NCBI RefSeq assembly: GCF_003967275.1
Contig: NZ_AP018721.1
Coordinates: 1,240,001-1,304,000 of the forward strand
Origin: Sulfuritortus calidifontis
GTDB lineage: Bacteria > Pseudomonadota > Gammaproteobacteria > Burkholderiales > Thiobacillaceae
Length of the DNA: 64,000 nucleotides
Direction: 5' to 3'
Positions 14,971-25,129 of the stretch are shown here, piece after piece (the first letter of the stretch is position 1; every line of letters begins with the position of its first letter). The position numbers were made by a program, and so were the translations under genes. The notes under the pieces were generated by a model. It was not told the DNA's origin, did not search any database, and was given only the letters and a program-made list of their open reading frames with translations.

Positions 14971-17595
14971 TTAGGCGTTAGCCTGATCCGACGAGGTGGA
15001 TTTGGTCTCCACCATCACCAGGGGTTCCGAAGTGGCTTCTGCCTCCTGGGCCGGGCGGGGACGCCGGCGCGGCTGGTCGGTCGGCATCGTCGGCTCGGCT
15101 GCCTGGGGCTCCGACGGGGCGGACTTGGTTTCCACCATCATCAGCGGTTCGGCCGGTGCGGTTTCCACGCTCGGGCGCGGCCGGCGACGGCGCTGCTGAC
15201 CGGCTTCGCCGGCCGGGGCCGCTTCGGCGGCCGGCACGCTGGCGCGGGTTTCCACCAGTTCCAGGCCGGCCTGGCTAAGGTCGGGGGTGGGCATGCTCGT
15301 CGGGGCCGGCTTGGGCTCGGGGGCTGCGACCGGCGTCACGACCACCGGGGCGGCTTCCTGCACCGGGGCAGGGGCCTGCTTCACTTCCATGGCGGGTTCC
15401 ACCGTCACCACGACCGGGACGGTCGGGGCAGGGGCGCTTTCAATCGCTTCGCTCGTCGGCGCGGCGACTTGCTGTTCACCGACCATATCCTCAGGACGAC
15501 CCTCGCCGCGGCGGCCGCGGCCACGGCCGCGGCGGCGGCCGCGGCCTTCGCGTTCCTGACCGGCCTCGCCGGCCACCGCCTCGATGGCCGGGGCAGTGGC
15601 GGGAGCCGCCGGCTGGACCTCGCGCGGGGCGCGCTCAGGCCGCTCGCGGCGTTCCTGCTGGCGCTCGCCACGTTCGGCGCGTTCAGTACGCTCCGGGCGC
15701 TCCTGACGCTCGCCCCGAGCCTGGCGCTCGCCACGTTCGGGGCGCTCGCGGCGTTCCTGACGTTCGCCACGCTCGCCGCCTTCGCCGCGCTCTCGGCGAC
15801 CGCGGCCTTCGCGACCTTCGGTCTGGCGGCCACGACGACCCTCGTTGCGCTCGCGCCGGCCTTCCGCCTTCTTGGGCTGGGGCTTGGCTTCCGGCTTGGC
15901 CTTCAAGCCGCCCAGCCAGCCCAGGATGCGGCCGAACAGGCCGGGCTTGCCGGCTTCTTCGGCCTTGGTAGTCGGCATCGGCGCTGGCTGCGACGGGGTG
16001 ATGCCCTGGACCATGGGCTGGGCGCGCTCGGGTTTGGCCGCAGCGGCAGCGGCTTCCGCCTCTTCGCTGGGCTTTTCCATCATCTGGTAGCTGGGCAGCA
16101 TGGTCTCGGTCAGGTTGAGCTGGTCGTGACGCAGGCGCTGCAGGACATAGCGCGGGGTCTCGAAGTGGATGTTCGGGATCAGCATGACCTCCACCTTGTG
16201 CCGGGCCTCGATGTTGAGGATGTCGGTCCGCTTCTCGTTGAGCAGGAAGGTGGCGACCTCGACCGGGGCCTGCAGGTGGATGGCGCCGGTGTTTTCCTTC
16301 ATCGCCTCCTCCTGCAGCATGCGCAGAAGGTGCAGGGCGAAGGACTCGGTGCTGCGAACATGGCCGGTGCCGGCGCAGCGCGGGCAGGTCACGTAGCTGG
16401 TCTCGCCCAGGCTGGGTTGCAGGCGCTGGCGCGACAGCTCCATCAGGCCGAAGCGGGAGATCTTGCCCAGCTGGATGCGGGCGCGGTCATGGCGTAAGGA
16501 ATCGCGCAGGCGTTCCTCCACCTCGCGCTGGTTCTTCTGGTTTTCCATGTCGATGAAGTCGATCACGATCAGGCCGCCCAGGTCGCGCAGGCGCAGCTGG
16601 CGGGCCACTTCCTCGGCCGCTTCCAGGTTGGTGTTGAAGGCGGTCTGCTCGATGTCGGCGCCCTTGGTGGCCTGGGCCGAGTTGACGTCGATGGCGACCA
16701 GGGCCTCGGTGTGGTCGATCACGATGGCGCCGCCGGAGGGCAGGGGCACGGTGCGCGAATAGGCGTTCTCGATCTGGTGCTCGATCTGGAAGCGGGAGAA
16801 CACCGGCACGCTGTCGGTGTAGAGCTTGACCCGGTTCACATTGTTCGGCATCACGTGGGCCATGAACTGGCGGGCCTGCTCGTAGATGGCCGGGGTGTCG
16901 ATCAGGATCTCGCCGATGTCGGCGGTGAAGTAGTCGCGGATGGCGCGGATGACCAGGCTGGATTCCTGATAGATCAGGAAGGCGCCTTTTTGCGATTTGG
17001 CCGCCGAGTCGATGGCCTGCCAAAGCTGCAGCAGATAGTTGAGGTCCCACTGCAGTTCCTCGACCGAGCGGCCGATGCCGGCGGTGCGGGCGATCAGGCT
17101 CATGCCGCTGGGGACTTCCAGCTGGGCCAGGGCGTCGCGCAGCTCGTTGCGTTCCTCGCCTTCGATCCGGCGCGAGACGCCGCCGCCGCGTGGGTTGTTC
17201 GGCATCAGGACCAGATAGCGGCCGGCCAGGCTGATGAAGTTGGTGAGAGCGGCGCCCTTGTTGCCGCGCTCGTCCTTTTCGACCTGGACGATGAGTTCCT
17301 GGCCTTCCTTCAGGAAGTCCTGGATGCGGCCACGGCCGAGTTCGCCGCCCTCGGCGCCGGAGAGGGCGGAACGGGCGATTTCCTTGAAGGGCAGGAAGCC
17401 GTGGCGCTCGGCGCCGTAATCGACGAAGCAGGCTTCCAGGCTGGGCTCGACCCGGGTGACGACACCCTTGTAGATGTTGCCCTTGCGTTGTTCCTTGCTG
17501 GCGGACTCAATGTCGAGGTCGATCAGTTTCTGGCCTTCGACAATGGCGACGCGCAGTTCTTCCGCCTGCGTCGCATTGAATAACATGCGTTTCAT
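14971..17595 (-). CDS. rne: Ribonuclease E
   Basis: The main endoribonuclease of mRNA decay and rRNA/tRNA processing, 874 residues, starting [30 protein letters not shown]. An S1 domain (about 37-120) is followed by the catalytic region, with metal aspartates in [16 protein letters not shown] and [11 protein letters not shown], then the Zn-link CPRCAGTG near residue 410. From about residue 530 the protein is disordered: an RER/ERxER-rich arginine region of about 120 residues, then proline/alanine-rich sequence with three repeats of a VET(R/K)xS motif separated by RRRPRP boxes. These tails act as degradosome scaffolds. AGGGG precedes the ATG. It diverges from rluC. Confidence 0.96.
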   Translation of the reverse strand: MKRMLFNATQAEELRVAIVEGQKLIDLDIESASKEQRKGNIYKGVVTRVEPSLEACFVDYGAERHGFLPFKEIARSALSGAEGGELGRGRIQDFLKEGQELIVQVEKDERGNKGAALTNFISLAGRYLVLMPNNPRGGGVSRRIEGEERNELRDALAQLEVPSGMSLIARTAGIGRSVEELQWDLNYLLQLWQAIDSAAKSQKGAFLIYQESSLVIRAIRDYFTADIGEILIDTPAIYEQARQFMAHVMPNNVNRVKLYTDSVPVFSRFQIEHQIENAYSRTVPLPSGGAIVIDHTEALVAIDVNSAQATKGADIEQTAFNTNLEAAEEVARQLRLRDLGGLIVIDFIDMENQKNQREVEERLRDSLRHDRARIQLGKISRFGLMELSRQRLQPSLGETSYVTCPRCAGTGHVRSTESFALHLLRMLQEEAMKENTGAIHLQAPVEVATFLLNEKRTDILNIEARHKVEVMLIPNIHFETPRYVLQRLRHDQLNLTETMLPSYQMMEKPSEEAEAAAAAAKPERAQPMVQGITPSQPAPMPTTKAEEAGKPGLFGRILGWLGGLKAKPEAKPQPKKAEGRRERNEGRRGRQTEGREGRGRRERGEGGERGERQERRERPERGERQARGERQERPERTERAERGERQQERRERPERAPREVQPAAPATAPAIEAVAGEAGQEREGRGRRRGRGRGRRGEGRPEDMVGEQQVAAPTSEAIESAPAPTVPVVVTVEPAMEVKQAPAPVQEAAPVVVTPVAAPEPKPAPTSMPTPDLSQAGLELVETRASVPAAEAAPAGEAGQQRRRRPRPSVETAPAEPLMMVETKSAPSEPQAAEPTMPTDQPRRRPRPAQEAEATSEPLVMVETKSTSSDQANA

Positions 17596-18073
17596 GTTTT
17601 ACCCCTGCGCCATGCGCCCCGGGGCGATAAACCCGCCGCGAACCTGGGTCGCGGCAGCAAAGCGAGCAGGGATCAGCAGACTGGTTGGTTTCGGTCTTGT
17701 TCTGTCACGTGCATGGTTTCGGGTTCATCCTTTGCCCGCCGGCCAGGCCGTCGGAGGGTATCCGGGTGCAAATCGCGCTATCAAATACGTTACCATTGGC
17801 CCCGGCCGTTCTTCCGGCGTTCTCCTCGATCGAGTCGAGGGCTACGCGCAGTCCGCGCCGAAGCTCCAACTTCACTCAATTTGGCTGACCGGTTCGCCGT
17901 GCAGCCCCCGAGCGACCTTCTTTTAATGCGAATCACGCTCGTTAAGACAACCTGCGAGGCCGGAGGCCCTTAGCCGGCGAGTGAAACAACCGGCACTTTC
18001 TCGGTGCGGCGCGGGCAGGTTCTTCAACGCCCTGTTTGCCGGCTCTGAAAGTGGCAAGAAGTATAACAGTGAA
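17596..18073. other. Divergent rne-rluC intergenic region
   Basis: A 478-nt stretch without a supported gene. In E. coli the long rne leader mediates RNase E autoregulation, and a structured leader is likely here as well. A GC-rich hairpin (GCCCCGGGGC) lies about 20 nt upstream of the rne start. For rluC, TATAAC at 18063-18068 is close to the start. No confident promoter could be placed for rne, and no terminator is seen. Confidence 0.6.
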
Positions 18074-19084
18074 ATGAAAGACTTAGGTAACAAACCTGCA
18101 AAAAAACCTGCCAAAGCCATGCAGCCGTCATCGGCGCCGGCCCCGGCCCGGGTGGTCAGGGTGGTGATCGGGCCGGAGGAGGCCGGCCAGCGCCTGGATA
18201 ACTACTTGTTCAAGAAGCTCAAGGGCGTGCCCAAGACCCGCATCTACCGGATCTGCCGCGACGGCGAGGTGCGGGTGAACGGCAGGCGGATCGAGCCGGC
18301 CTATCGCCTGGTGGAGGGCGATGAGCTGCGCATCCCCCCGGTCCGGCTGGCCGAGCGCCCGGACAAGACCCCGGTGCGGGTGGTCAAGCCCCTGCTCGAC
18401 CGGGTGATCTACCGCGACGACAGCCTGCTCATCATCGACAAGCCGGCCGGCATGGCCGTCCATGGCGGCAGCGGGGTGAGCCAGGGGGTGATCGAGCAGT
18501 TGCGGGTGGAACTGCCCGAGGCCCGCTTTCTGGAACTGGCCCATCGCCTGGACCGGGAGACCTCCGGCGTCCTGGTCCTGGCCTTGAAGCGCGCGGCCCT
18601 GGTCGAACTGCACCGCATGCTGCGCGAGGGCGAAATGCGCAAGCGCTATCTCGCCCTGGCCACCGGTCACTGGCGCGACCCCGTGCGCAACGTCCGCCTG
18701 GCCCTGAAGAAATACGTGACCGGCGAGGGCGAGCGCCGGGTCGCGGCCCAGCAGGACGGTCAGGCCGCCCACACGATATTCAGGCTGGTCGGGCACTATC
18801 CCGGTTTCAGCCTGCTCGAGGCGGAACTCAAGACCGGGCGCACCCATCAGATCCGGGTCCATCTGGCCGCGCTCAAGCACCCCATCGCCGGTGATGACAA
18901 ATATGGCGATTTCGAGTTGAACAAACGCTTGAAATCCCAGGGGCTCAAACGCATGTTCCTGCATGCCGCGGCGCTGGAGTTCAAGCATCCCCTCACCGGC
19001 AAGCCGCTCAAGCTGGAGGCGCCGTTGCCGGATGATCTGCAAGGCTTTTTGAATTCACTGAAAACGGAATCCCGAATTGGCTAA
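18074..19084 (+). CDS. rluC: 23S rRNA pseudouridine synthase RluC
   Basis: A 336-residue RluA-family synthase. An S4-like RNA-binding domain (about residues 30-95: QRLDNYLFKKLKGVPKTRIYRICRDGEVRVNGRRI) precedes the catalytic domain with HRLDRETSGVLVLA, whose aspartate is the nucleophile. C-terminal motifs are KTGRTHQIRVHLAALKHPIAGDDKYGD. RluC modifies U955, U2504 and U2580 (E. coli numbering). Opposite orientation to rne, as in many proteobacteria, supports RluC rather than RluD. The ATG at 18074 gives a lysine-rich N-terminus; ATG 18119 is an alternative. Confidence 0.93.
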   Translation: MKDLGNKPAKKPAKAMQPSSAPAPARVVRVVIGPEEAGQRLDNYLFKKLKGVPKTRIYRICRDGEVRVNGRRIEPAYRLVEGDELRIPPVRLAERPDKTPVRVVKPLLDRVIYRDDSLLIIDKPAGMAVHGGSGVSQGVIEQLRVELPEARFLELAHRLDRETSGVLVLALKRAALVELHRMLREGEMRKRYLALATGHWRDPVRNVRLALKKYVTGEGERRVAAQQDGQAAHTIFRLVGHYPGFSLLEAELKTGRTHQIRVHLAALKHPIAGDDKYGDFELNKRLKSQGLKRMFLHAAALEFKHPLTGKPLKLEAPLPDDLQGFLNSLKTESRIG

Positions 19085-19733
19085 ACGTTTCGACCTGCTC
19101 ATCTTCGACTGGGATGGCACCCTGCTGGATTCGGCCGGCACCATCGTCGCCAGCATCCAGGCCGCCTGCGCCGACATCGGCTGGCCGGTGCCCAGCCGCG
19201 AGGCGGCCAGCCACATCATCGGCCTGGGCCTGAAGGAGGCCATCGCCGCCCTGTTTCCAGACATGCCGGAGGCGGAACAGCCGCGCCTGGCCGAGCGCTA
19301 CCGCTACCACTATCTGGCCCAGGATCAGGATATCCCCCTGTTCGACGGCGCGGCGGAACTGATCGCCGAGCTGCACAGCCGCGGCTTCCTGCTCGCCGTG
19401 GCCACCGGCAAGGCACGGCGCGGCCTGATCCGCGCCTTCGAGCACAGCGGCCTGGAACCGTATTTCCACGCCTCGCGCACGGCCGACGAGACCTTTTCCA
19501 AGCCCAACCCGACCATGCTGATCGAATTGCTCGACGAACTCATGGTCGAGCGCGAGCGCGCCCTGATGATCGGCGACACCAGCCATGACCTGCAGATGGC
19601 GCAGAACGCCGGGGTGCCGGCGCTGGCCGCCGGCTACGGTGCCCACCCCGCCGACAGCCTGCATGCCTACCGGCCGCTTGCCGTCTGCCACCGCTTCGAG
19701 GAGCTGGCCGAATGGCTGAGAACCCACGCCTGA
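19077..19733 (+). CDS. HAD-family hydrolase (phosphoglycolate-phosphatase-like)
   Basis: A 218-residue HAD hydrolase. Motif I is FDWDGTLLDS (nucleophile aspartate), motif II VATGKA, motif III lysine in FSKPNPTML, and motif IV MIGDTSHDLQMAQNAG. The cap domain is the helical Gph type. It is a paralogue of the gph gene at 62.1 kb. In other genomes this gene follows rluC. TTG at 19077 overlaps the rluC stop by 8 nt, implying coupled translation. The substrate is unknown. Confidence 0.9.
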   Translation: MAKRFDLLIFDWDGTLLDSAGTIVASIQAACADIGWPVPSREAASHIIGLGLKEAIAALFPDMPEAEQPRLAERYRYHYLAQDQDIPLFDGAAELIAELHSRGFLLAVATGKARRGLIRAFEHSGLEPYFHASRTADETFSKPNPTMLIELLDELMVERERALMIGDTSHDLQMAQNAGVPALAAGYGAHPADSLHAYRPLAVCHRFEELAEWLRTHA

Positions 19734-20056
19734 TCTGCGCGGCGAGCGATCTGCAAGATGGCGGCAGGGGGGTGCGCTTCGAGGCGCAATGGGGCGGCCA
19801 GCCGACCCCGGCCTTCGTCATCCGCTTCAAGGGCCGGGTCTATGGCTATCTCAACCGCTGCGGCCATATCCCGGTGGAGCTCGACTTCCAGCCCGGGGAG
19901 TTTTTCGATGACAGCCGGTTATACTTGGTCTGTGCCACCCACGGCGCCCTCTACGCCCCGGAATCCGGCGCCTGTCTGGGCGGCCGCTGCGAGCGGCGGG
20001 GCCTGCTGCCGCTCGAGGTGATCGAGCGCGACGGCGGCATTTATGTGAAGGAATAA
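19712..20056 (+). CDS. Rieske [2Fe-2S] protein
   Basis: A 114-residue stand-alone Rieske ferredoxin-like protein. The first ligand pair is CGH (NRCGHIPVELD) and the second is CATH (YLVCATHGALYAPESGACLGG), giving the CXH-X(n)-CXXH pattern. It has no signal sequence and is probably cytoplasmic. It overlaps the HAD gene by 22 nt and is followed after 3 nt by sppA, so the cluster rluC-HAD-Rieske-sppA-rof is probably one operon. The electron partner is unknown. Confidence 0.9.
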   Translation: MAENPRLICAASDLQDGGRGVRFEAQWGGQPTPAFVIRFKGRVYGYLNRCGHIPVELDFQPGEFFDDSRLYLVCATHGALYAPESGACLGGRCERRGLLPLEVIERDGGIYVKE

Positions 20057-20059
20057 TAC

Positions 20060-20995
20060 ATGGCCGAAGGTCAGGAAAACTGGGAACGCGACGCGCTCGA
20101 ACGGCTCCTGCTCGAGCAGATCCGGGAGCAGCGCAAGGCGCGGCGCTGGAGCATCTTCTTCCGCTCGCTGCTGTTCATCTGGCTGTTTTTGGTGCTCATC
20201 ATGATCGCCGCCAAGCAGGACGGCGAGCTCAAGCCGGGGCCGCATACCGCCCTGATTGACATCCAGGGCGAGATCGGCGGCGGCGACGTGGTGGCCGACG
20301 ACATCGTGGCCGCGCTCAACAACGCCTTCGAGGACAAGCGCAGCAAGGCCGTGGTGCTGCGCATCAACAGTCCGGGCGGCAGCCCGGTGGCGGCCGGCAT
20401 CATCTATGACGAGATCCGGCGGTTGCGCGCCAAGTATCCCAATACCCCGGTCTATGCCGTGGTCGAGGATCTTTGCGCCTCCGGCGGCTATTACATCGCG
20501 GCGGCGGCCGACCGGATCTATGTCGACAAGGCCTCGCTGGTCGGCTCCATCGGCGTGCTGATGGACGGCTTCGGCTTCACCGAGTCCATGAAAAAGCTGG
20601 GCATCGAGCGCCGCCTGCTCACCGCCGGCGAGAACAAGGGCTTCCTCGACCCCTTCTCGCCCGAGGACCCGAAGCAGGTGGCCCATGCCAAGGCCATGCT
20701 GGCCGAGATCCACCAGCAGTTCATCCAGGCCGTGCGCCAGGGCCGGGGTCAGCGCCTGAAGGAGACGCCGGAGCTGTTCAGCGGCCTGGTCTGGAACGGC
20801 AGCAAGAGCATCGAGCTGGGCCTGGCCGATGCCCTGGGCAGCCTCGACTACGTGGCGCGCGAAGTGGTCCAGGCCGAGGACATCCTGGACTTCACACCAC
20901 GGGAAAACCTGGCCGACCGCCTGGCCAAGCGCCTGGGCAGCGCCATCGGCGAGGCGGTGCGGCCCTGGGCCAGGGACCAGCTCGGTCTGCGCTGA
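20060..20995 (+). CDS. sppA: S49 family signal-peptide peptidase
   Basis: A 311-residue SppA of the short type, which cleaves remnant signal peptides in the membrane. One N-terminal membrane segment (IFFRSLLFIWLFLVLIMIAA). The catalytic serine lies in DLCASGGYYIAAAADRIY and the lysine in LTAGENKGFLDPFSPED, the Ser-Lys dyad of the family. Length corresponds to a single catalytic repeat (the E. coli enzyme has two). Its stop overlaps the next gene's start (TGATG). Confidence 0.93.
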   Translation: MAEGQENWERDALERLLLEQIREQRKARRWSIFFRSLLFIWLFLVLIMIAAKQDGELKPGPHTALIDIQGEIGGGDVVADDIVAALNNAFEDKRSKAVVLRINSPGGSPVAAGIIYDEIRRLRAKYPNTPVYAVVEDLCASGGYYIAAAADRIYVDKASLVGSIGVLMDGFGFTESMKKLGIERRLLTAGENKGFLDPFSPEDPKQVAHAKAMLAEIHQQFIQAVRQGRGQRLKETPELFSGLVWNGSKSIELGLADALGSLDYVAREVVQAEDILDFTPRENLADRLAKRLGSAIGEAVRPWARDQLGLR

Positions 20996-21231
20996 TGGCC
21001 GAGCCCTACCAGCCCATTCCCTGCGCCTTACACGAGCGCCTGGAATTCGCCGTACTGCGCCGGCAGCGCCTGCGCCTGCGCTACCGGACCGAGGCCGGCG
21101 AGGTCGAGGCCGTGGTCCTGCCCACCGATGTCGCCACCCGCGCCGGGGCGGAGTGGCTGAGCTTCCAGGCCGAATCCGGCGCCAATCAGGTCATTCGGCT
21201 GGACGCCATCGTAAGCGCCCGGCCGGCCTGA
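20995..21231 (+). CDS. Rof-like Rho-binding antiterminator
   Basis: A 78-residue protein beginning AEPYQPIPCALHERLEFAVLRRQRLRLRYR and ending VIRLDAIVSARPA. The layout, with YxPIxC near the start, a basic middle and a final LDxIxS strand, matches Rof (YaeO), a small protein that binds the transcription terminator Rho and inhibits it. Translationally coupled to sppA. A sigma-32-type promoter for grpE begins just after its stop. Confidence 0.75.
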   Translation: MAEPYQPIPCALHERLEFAVLRRQRLRLRYRTEAGEVEAVVLPTDVATRAGAEWLSFQAESGANQVIRLDAIVSARPA

Positions 21232-21238
21232 CTGCCCT

Positions 21239-21266
21239 CTTGAAATCGCCGGGAGTGCCCCCATTC
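21239..21266 (+). promoter_or_regulatory. Sigma-32 heat-shock promoter of grpE-dnaK
   Basis: The -35 box CTTGAAA (21239-21245) matches the heat-shock consensus completely. A 13-nt spacer follows, then CCCCATTC (21259-21266), one base from CCCCATNT. The grpE start lies 37 nt further on. Box quality and spacing make heat induction of grpE-dnaK very likely. Confidence 0.85.
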
Positions 21267-21302
21267 CCTACGCAGGTTTAATTCCGAAGGGCGCCATCGA
21301 AC

Positions 21303-21824
21303 ATGCAACAAGAACAGAACACCCCCGAGTCCGCCGAACCGGCGGTTGCCGACGAGAACAAGGAAGTCACCCCCAGCCTGGAAGAGATGCTGCGCCTGGC
21401 CGAGCTCAAGGCCGAGGAGCATCACGATGCCTGGCTTCGGGCCAAGGCCGAGACCGAAAACGTGCGCCGGCGCGGCCTGGAAGAGGCCGAGAAGGCCCGC
21501 AAGTTCGCGGTCGAGAAGTTCGCCGGCGAGCTCCTCGCCGTGAAGGACAGCCTGGAGGCCGCCCTGGCCACCGGCGACAATGCCACCCTGGACAGTCTCA
21601 AGAGCGGGGTGGAACTGACCTTGCGCCAGCTGGCCTCGGTGTTCGAGAAGCAGAATCTTATTGAAATCAACCCCTTGGGTCAGAAATTCGATCCCAATGT
21701 GCACCAGGCCATCGGCGTGGTGGAAGGCGAGGGCGAGTCCAACACCGTCGCCAACGTGCTGCAGAAGGGCTATCTGCTCAACGACCGCGTGCTGCGCCCC
21801 GCCCTGGTTCAGGTTTTCAAGTAG
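21303..21824 (+). CDS. grpE: Nucleotide exchange factor GrpE
   Basis: A 173-residue GrpE. It has a long N-terminal coiled coil (about residues 20-80) with the typical [32 protein letters not shown], and a C-terminal beta-wing domain ([46 protein letters not shown]). GrpE releases ADP from DnaK and acts as a thermosensor. First gene of the heat-shock operon; dnaK follows after 70 nt. Confidence 0.97.
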   Translation: MQQEQNTPESAEPAVADENKEVTPSLEEMLRLAELKAEEHHDAWLRAKAETENVRRRGLEEAEKARKFAVEKFAGELLAVKDSLEAALATGDNATLDSLKSGVELTLRQLASVFEKQNLIEINPLGQKFDPNVHQAIGVVEGEGESNTVANVLQKGYLLNDRVLRPALVQVFK

Positions 21825-21894
21825 GCCCACTTGAAGCCAGGGATTTGAACCACATATCAGCCACAGTTGAACTTGTATTCAAAGGAATAAAGAC

Positions 21895-23817
21895 ATGGGA
21901 AAGATCATCGGCATCGACCTGGGTACCACCAATAGCTGCGTCGCCATCATGGAAGGCGGCAAGCCCAAGGTCATCGAGAACGCCGAAGGCGCGCGTACCA
22001 CGCCCTCGGTGGTGGCTTACACCGACGACGGCGAGATCCTGGTCGGCGCCCCGGCCAAGCGCCAGGCGGTGACCAACCCGAAGAACACCCTGTATGCGGT
22101 CAAGCGCCTGATCGGCCGTCGCTTCGAAGAGAAAGAGGTGCAGAAGGACATCGACCTGATGCCCTACAAGATCGTCAAGGCGGACAACGGCGATGCCTGG
22201 GTCGAGGTGCGTGGCGAGAAGAAGGCTCCGCCGCAGATCTCGGCCGAAGTGCTGAAGAAGATGAAGAAGACCGCCGAGGATTACCTGGGCGAGCCGGTCA
22301 CCGAGGCGGTGATCACCGTGCCGGCCTACTTCAACGACAGCCAGCGTCAGGCGACCAAGGACGCCGGCCGCATCGCCGGCCTGGAGGTCAAGCGCATCAT
22401 CAACGAGCCGACCGCGGCCGCGCTCGCCTTCGGCATGGACAAGAAAGAGGGTGACCGCAAGATCGCCGTGTTCGACCTGGGCGGCGGCACCTTCGACATC
22501 TCGATCATCGAGATCGCCGAAGTCGAGGGCGAGCACCAGTTCGAGGTGCTGTCGACCAACGGCGATACCTTCCTGGGCGGTGAGGACTTCGACCAGCGCC
22601 TGATCGACTACATCATCGAGGAGTTCAAGAAGGAGCAGGGGGTCGATCTGTCCCGTGACGTGCTCGCGCTGCAGCGTCTGAAAGAAGCGGCCGAGAAGGC
22701 GAAGATCGAGCTGTCCTCCACCACCCAGACCGAGGTGAATCTGCCCTACATCACGGCGGACGCCAGCGGTCCGAAGCACCTGGTGATGAAGATCACCCGG
22801 GCCAAGTTCGAGTCCCTGGTCGAGGACCTGATCGAGCGCACCATCGAGCCGTGCAAGGTGGCGATCAAGGACGCCGGCATCAAGGTCTCCGACATCAGCG
22901 ACGTCATCCTGGTGGGCGGCCAGACCCGCATGCCCAAGGTGCAGGAGAAGGTGAAGGAGTTCTTCGGCCGCGAACCGCGCAAGGACGTGAACCCGGACGA
23001 GGCCGTGGCCATCGGCGCGGCGATCCAGGGCGGCGTGCTGCAGGGCGAGGTCAAGGATGTGCTGCTGCTCGACGTCACGCCGCTGTCGCTCGGCATCGAG
23101 ACCCTGGGCGGCGTGATGACCAAGCTCATCCCGAAGAACACCACCATCCCGACCCGGGCTTCGCAGGTGTTCTCCACCGCCGACGACAACCAGACCGCGG
23201 TGACCATCCACGTGCTGCAGGGCGAGCGCGAGATGGCGGCCGGCAACAAGAGCCTCGGTCAGTTCAACCTGACCGACATCCCGCCGGCGCCGCGTGGCAT
23301 GCCGCAGATCGAGGTCACCTTCGACATCGACGCCAACGGCATCCTGCACGTCTCGGCCAAGGACAAGGCGACCAACAAGGAGGCCAAGATCACCATCAAG
23401 GCCAACTCGGGTCTTACCGAGGACGAGATCAAGAAGATGGTGCATGATGCCGAGGCCAACGCGGCCGAGGACCACAAGGCCTTCGAACTGGTCAACGCCC
23501 GCAACCAGTGCGATGCCATGATCCACTCGGTGAACAAGGCGCTCAAGGAGCACGGCGACAAGGTGCCGGCCGACGAGAAGGCCAGGATCGAGGCCGCGGT
23601 CAAGGCCGCCGAAGAGGCGATCAAGGGCTCGGACAAGGCCGAGATCGAGGCCAAGACCCAGGCCCTGGCGGAAGCCAGCCACAAGCTGGCCGAACAGATG
23701 TACGGTCAGCAGGGCGGCGCCGAGGCCGCTGCCCAGCCAGGGGCCGGTGCCGCCGGCGGCAAGAAGGCCGACGAGGACGTGGTCGATGCCGAGTTCGAGG
23801 AGGTCAAGGACAAGTAA
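21895..23817 (+). CDS. dnaK: Chaperone protein DnaK (Hsp70)
   Basis: A 640-residue Hsp70. The ATPase domain shows [26 protein letters not shown] and [13 protein letters not shown]; the substrate domain follows the linker [18 protein letters not shown]. The C-terminal lid ends in the usual acidic tail ([15 protein letters not shown]). AAGGA precedes the ATG. In most betaproteobacteria dnaJ follows directly; here a strong terminator and about 9.5 kb of stress genes intervene before dnaJ. Confidence 0.98.
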   Translation: MGKIIGIDLGTTNSCVAIMEGGKPKVIENAEGARTTPSVVAYTDDGEILVGAPAKRQAVTNPKNTLYAVKRLIGRRFEEKEVQKDIDLMPYKIVKADNGDAWVEVRGEKKAPPQISAEVLKKMKKTAEDYLGEPVTEAVITVPAYFNDSQRQATKDAGRIAGLEVKRIINEPTAAALAFGMDKKEGDRKIAVFDLGGGTFDISIIEIAEVEGEHQFEVLSTNGDTFLGGEDFDQRLIDYIIEEFKKEQGVDLSRDVLALQRLKEAAEKAKIELSSTTQTEVNLPYITADASGPKHLVMKITRAKFESLVEDLIERTIEPCKVAIKDAGIKVSDISDVILVGGQTRMPKVQEKVKEFFGREPRKDVNPDEAVAIGAAIQGGVLQGEVKDVLLLDVTPLSLGIETLGGVMTKLIPKNTTIPTRASQVFSTADDNQTAVTIHVLQGEREMAAGNKSLGQFNLTDIPPAPRGMPQIEVTFDIDANGILHVSAKDKATNKEAKITIKANSGLTEDEIKKMVHDAEANAAEDHKAFELVNARNQCDAMIHSVNKALKEHGDKVPADEKARIEAAVKAAEEAIKGSDKAEIEAKTQALAEASHKLAEQMYGQQGGAEAAAQPGAGAAGGKKADEDVVDAEFEEVKDK

Positions 23818-23857
23818 TCCGCGTCCCTGCCGGCCCGCGCCGGACCGCCCGATCGAA

Positions 23858-23887
23858 AACGCCGGTGTTCACACCGGCGTTTTTTTT
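23858..23887 (+). terminator. Rho-independent terminator of grpE-dnaK
   Basis: Perfect arms AACGCCGGTG and CACCGGCGTT with a TTCA loop (23858-23881) are followed by a T-run to 23887. It ends the grpE-dnaK transcript and so separates it from the stress genes and dnaJ downstream. The stop of the degP-like gene lies 8 bp further on, on the other strand. Confidence 0.93.
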
Positions 23888-23894
23888 CGGCGGT

Positions 23895-25019
23895 TCAGAC
23901 GCCGGGCTGCAGGGTCACCGTCAGTTCGATCTTTCTGTCCCCGCGCAGGATGGTCAGCTTCACCGTGTCGCCGACCTGGTGATCGTCCAGGGCGGCTAGC
24001 AGCTTGCCCACGCTGTCCACCGCCTTGCCCTCGACCGCGAGGATGGTGTCGCCCGGCACGATGCCGCCGTCCCGGCTGATGCGCGCGCCCTGCAGCCCGG
24101 CCGCCTCGGCTGCCGAGCCCGGCTGCACCCGCAGGATGACCACGCCGGCCACGCTGCGCAGTTGCGCCAGCCGCTGGTTGAGACCCTCGTCCACCTCGAT
24201 GCCCAGGGCGGGGCGGATGTACTTGCCCGACTTGATCAGCTGCGGCACCACGCGGTAGACGGTGTCCACCGGAACGGCGAAGCCGATGCCGGCCGACGCC
24301 CCGCTCGGGCTGTAGATGGCGGTGTTGATGCCGATCAGGCGCCCGGCCGAATCGAGCAGGGGGCCGCCCGAGTTGCCCGGGTTGATCGCGGCATCGGTCT
24401 GGATCAGGTGCTCGATGGTGTTGCCGTTCTCCTCGCCGAGCGAGCGGTCCAGCGCCGAAACGATGCCGGTGGTGAGCGTCCAGTCCAGGCCGAAGGGGTT
24501 GCCGATGGCGAATACCTTCTGGCCCACCTTCAGATCATGGCTGGTGCCGATGGGCACCGGTGGCGGGCGCCGGAAGCCGACGCCGATCTTCAGCACCGCG
24601 ATGTCGTGGGCCGGCGAGGCGCCGACCAGGGCGGCCCGGAAGCTGCGGCCATCGGCCAGCTTCACCGTCGCCTCGCTGGCGTTTTCGATGACGTGGAAAT
24701 TGGTGATGACGTGCCCCGCATCGTCCCAGATGAAGCCGGAGCCGGTGCCGCGCGGCACGGAAAAGACGTTGCGGCTCCACAGATCCATCACCTGGGCGCG
24801 GGTGCTGATGTACACCACGCTGTCCTTCGCCTTCTCGAACAGCTCGATGGTGGCCTTTTCGTCGGCCGCCAGCTCGCCCCGGGGCGTCACCAGGCGCGGC
24901 TCGCTCGGGGGTGCCGGGGCGAACCAGCCGGCCAAGTCAGGCACGCCGCGCCAGAGCAGGATGAGGAAGGTGGCGGCCAGAGTGATCCAGAACAGGCGGG
25001 CGAGAAAACGGTCGGGCAT
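23895..25019 (-). CDS. DegP/HtrA-like periplasmic serine protease
   Basis: A 374-residue S1C protease with an N-terminal membrane anchor (LFWITLAATFLILLWRG). The catalytic triad is H109 (TNFHVIE), D139 (PAHDIAVL) and S217 (NPGNSGGPLL). One PDZ domain occupies about residues 265-370. Size with a single PDZ is DegS-like, but the context matches the degP gene that closes mobile heat-resistance loci. It would degrade misfolded envelope proteins. It is the last gene of the minus-strand arm ftsH-IS-trxC-kefB(pseudo)-degP and converges on dnaK. Confidence 0.92.
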   Translation of the reverse strand: MPDRFLARLFWITLAATFLILLWRGVPDLAGWFAPAPPSEPRLVTPRGELAADEKATIELFEKAKDSVVYISTRAQVMDLWSRNVFSVPRGTGSGFIWDDAGHVITNFHVIENASEATVKLADGRSFRAALVGASPAHDIAVLKIGVGFRRPPPVPIGTSHDLKVGQKVFAIGNPFGLDWTLTTGIVSALDRSLGEENGNTIEHLIQTDAAINPGNSGGPLLDSAGRLIGINTAIYSPSGASAGIGFAVPVDTVYRVVPQLIKSGKYIRPALGIEVDEGLNQRLAQLRSVAGVVILRVQPGSAAEAAGLQGARISRDGGIVPGDTILAVEGKAVDSVGKLLAALDDHQVGDTVKLTILRGDRKIELTVTLQPGV

Positions 25020-25129
25020 GCTGAGGGGCTCCTTTGCCTTGCGGCGGCTGATCCGGTCAGGTGTTGGATTCGCGTGTGGCCTGGTGCAGCGCCACCTTGC
25101 GGAAACGCTGCAATGGGGAAGGGCGCGGT

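Noticed and set aside
15640-15860. CRISPR-like short repeats (GCGCTCG/GCGTTC pattern)
   Set aside because: They are the codons of the RER/ERxER-rich tail of RNase E; spacing is irregular and there are no unique spacers.
21817-23682. A 621-codon open frame on the minus strand
   Set aside because: Exact shadow of dnaK; no domain can be recognised in its translation.
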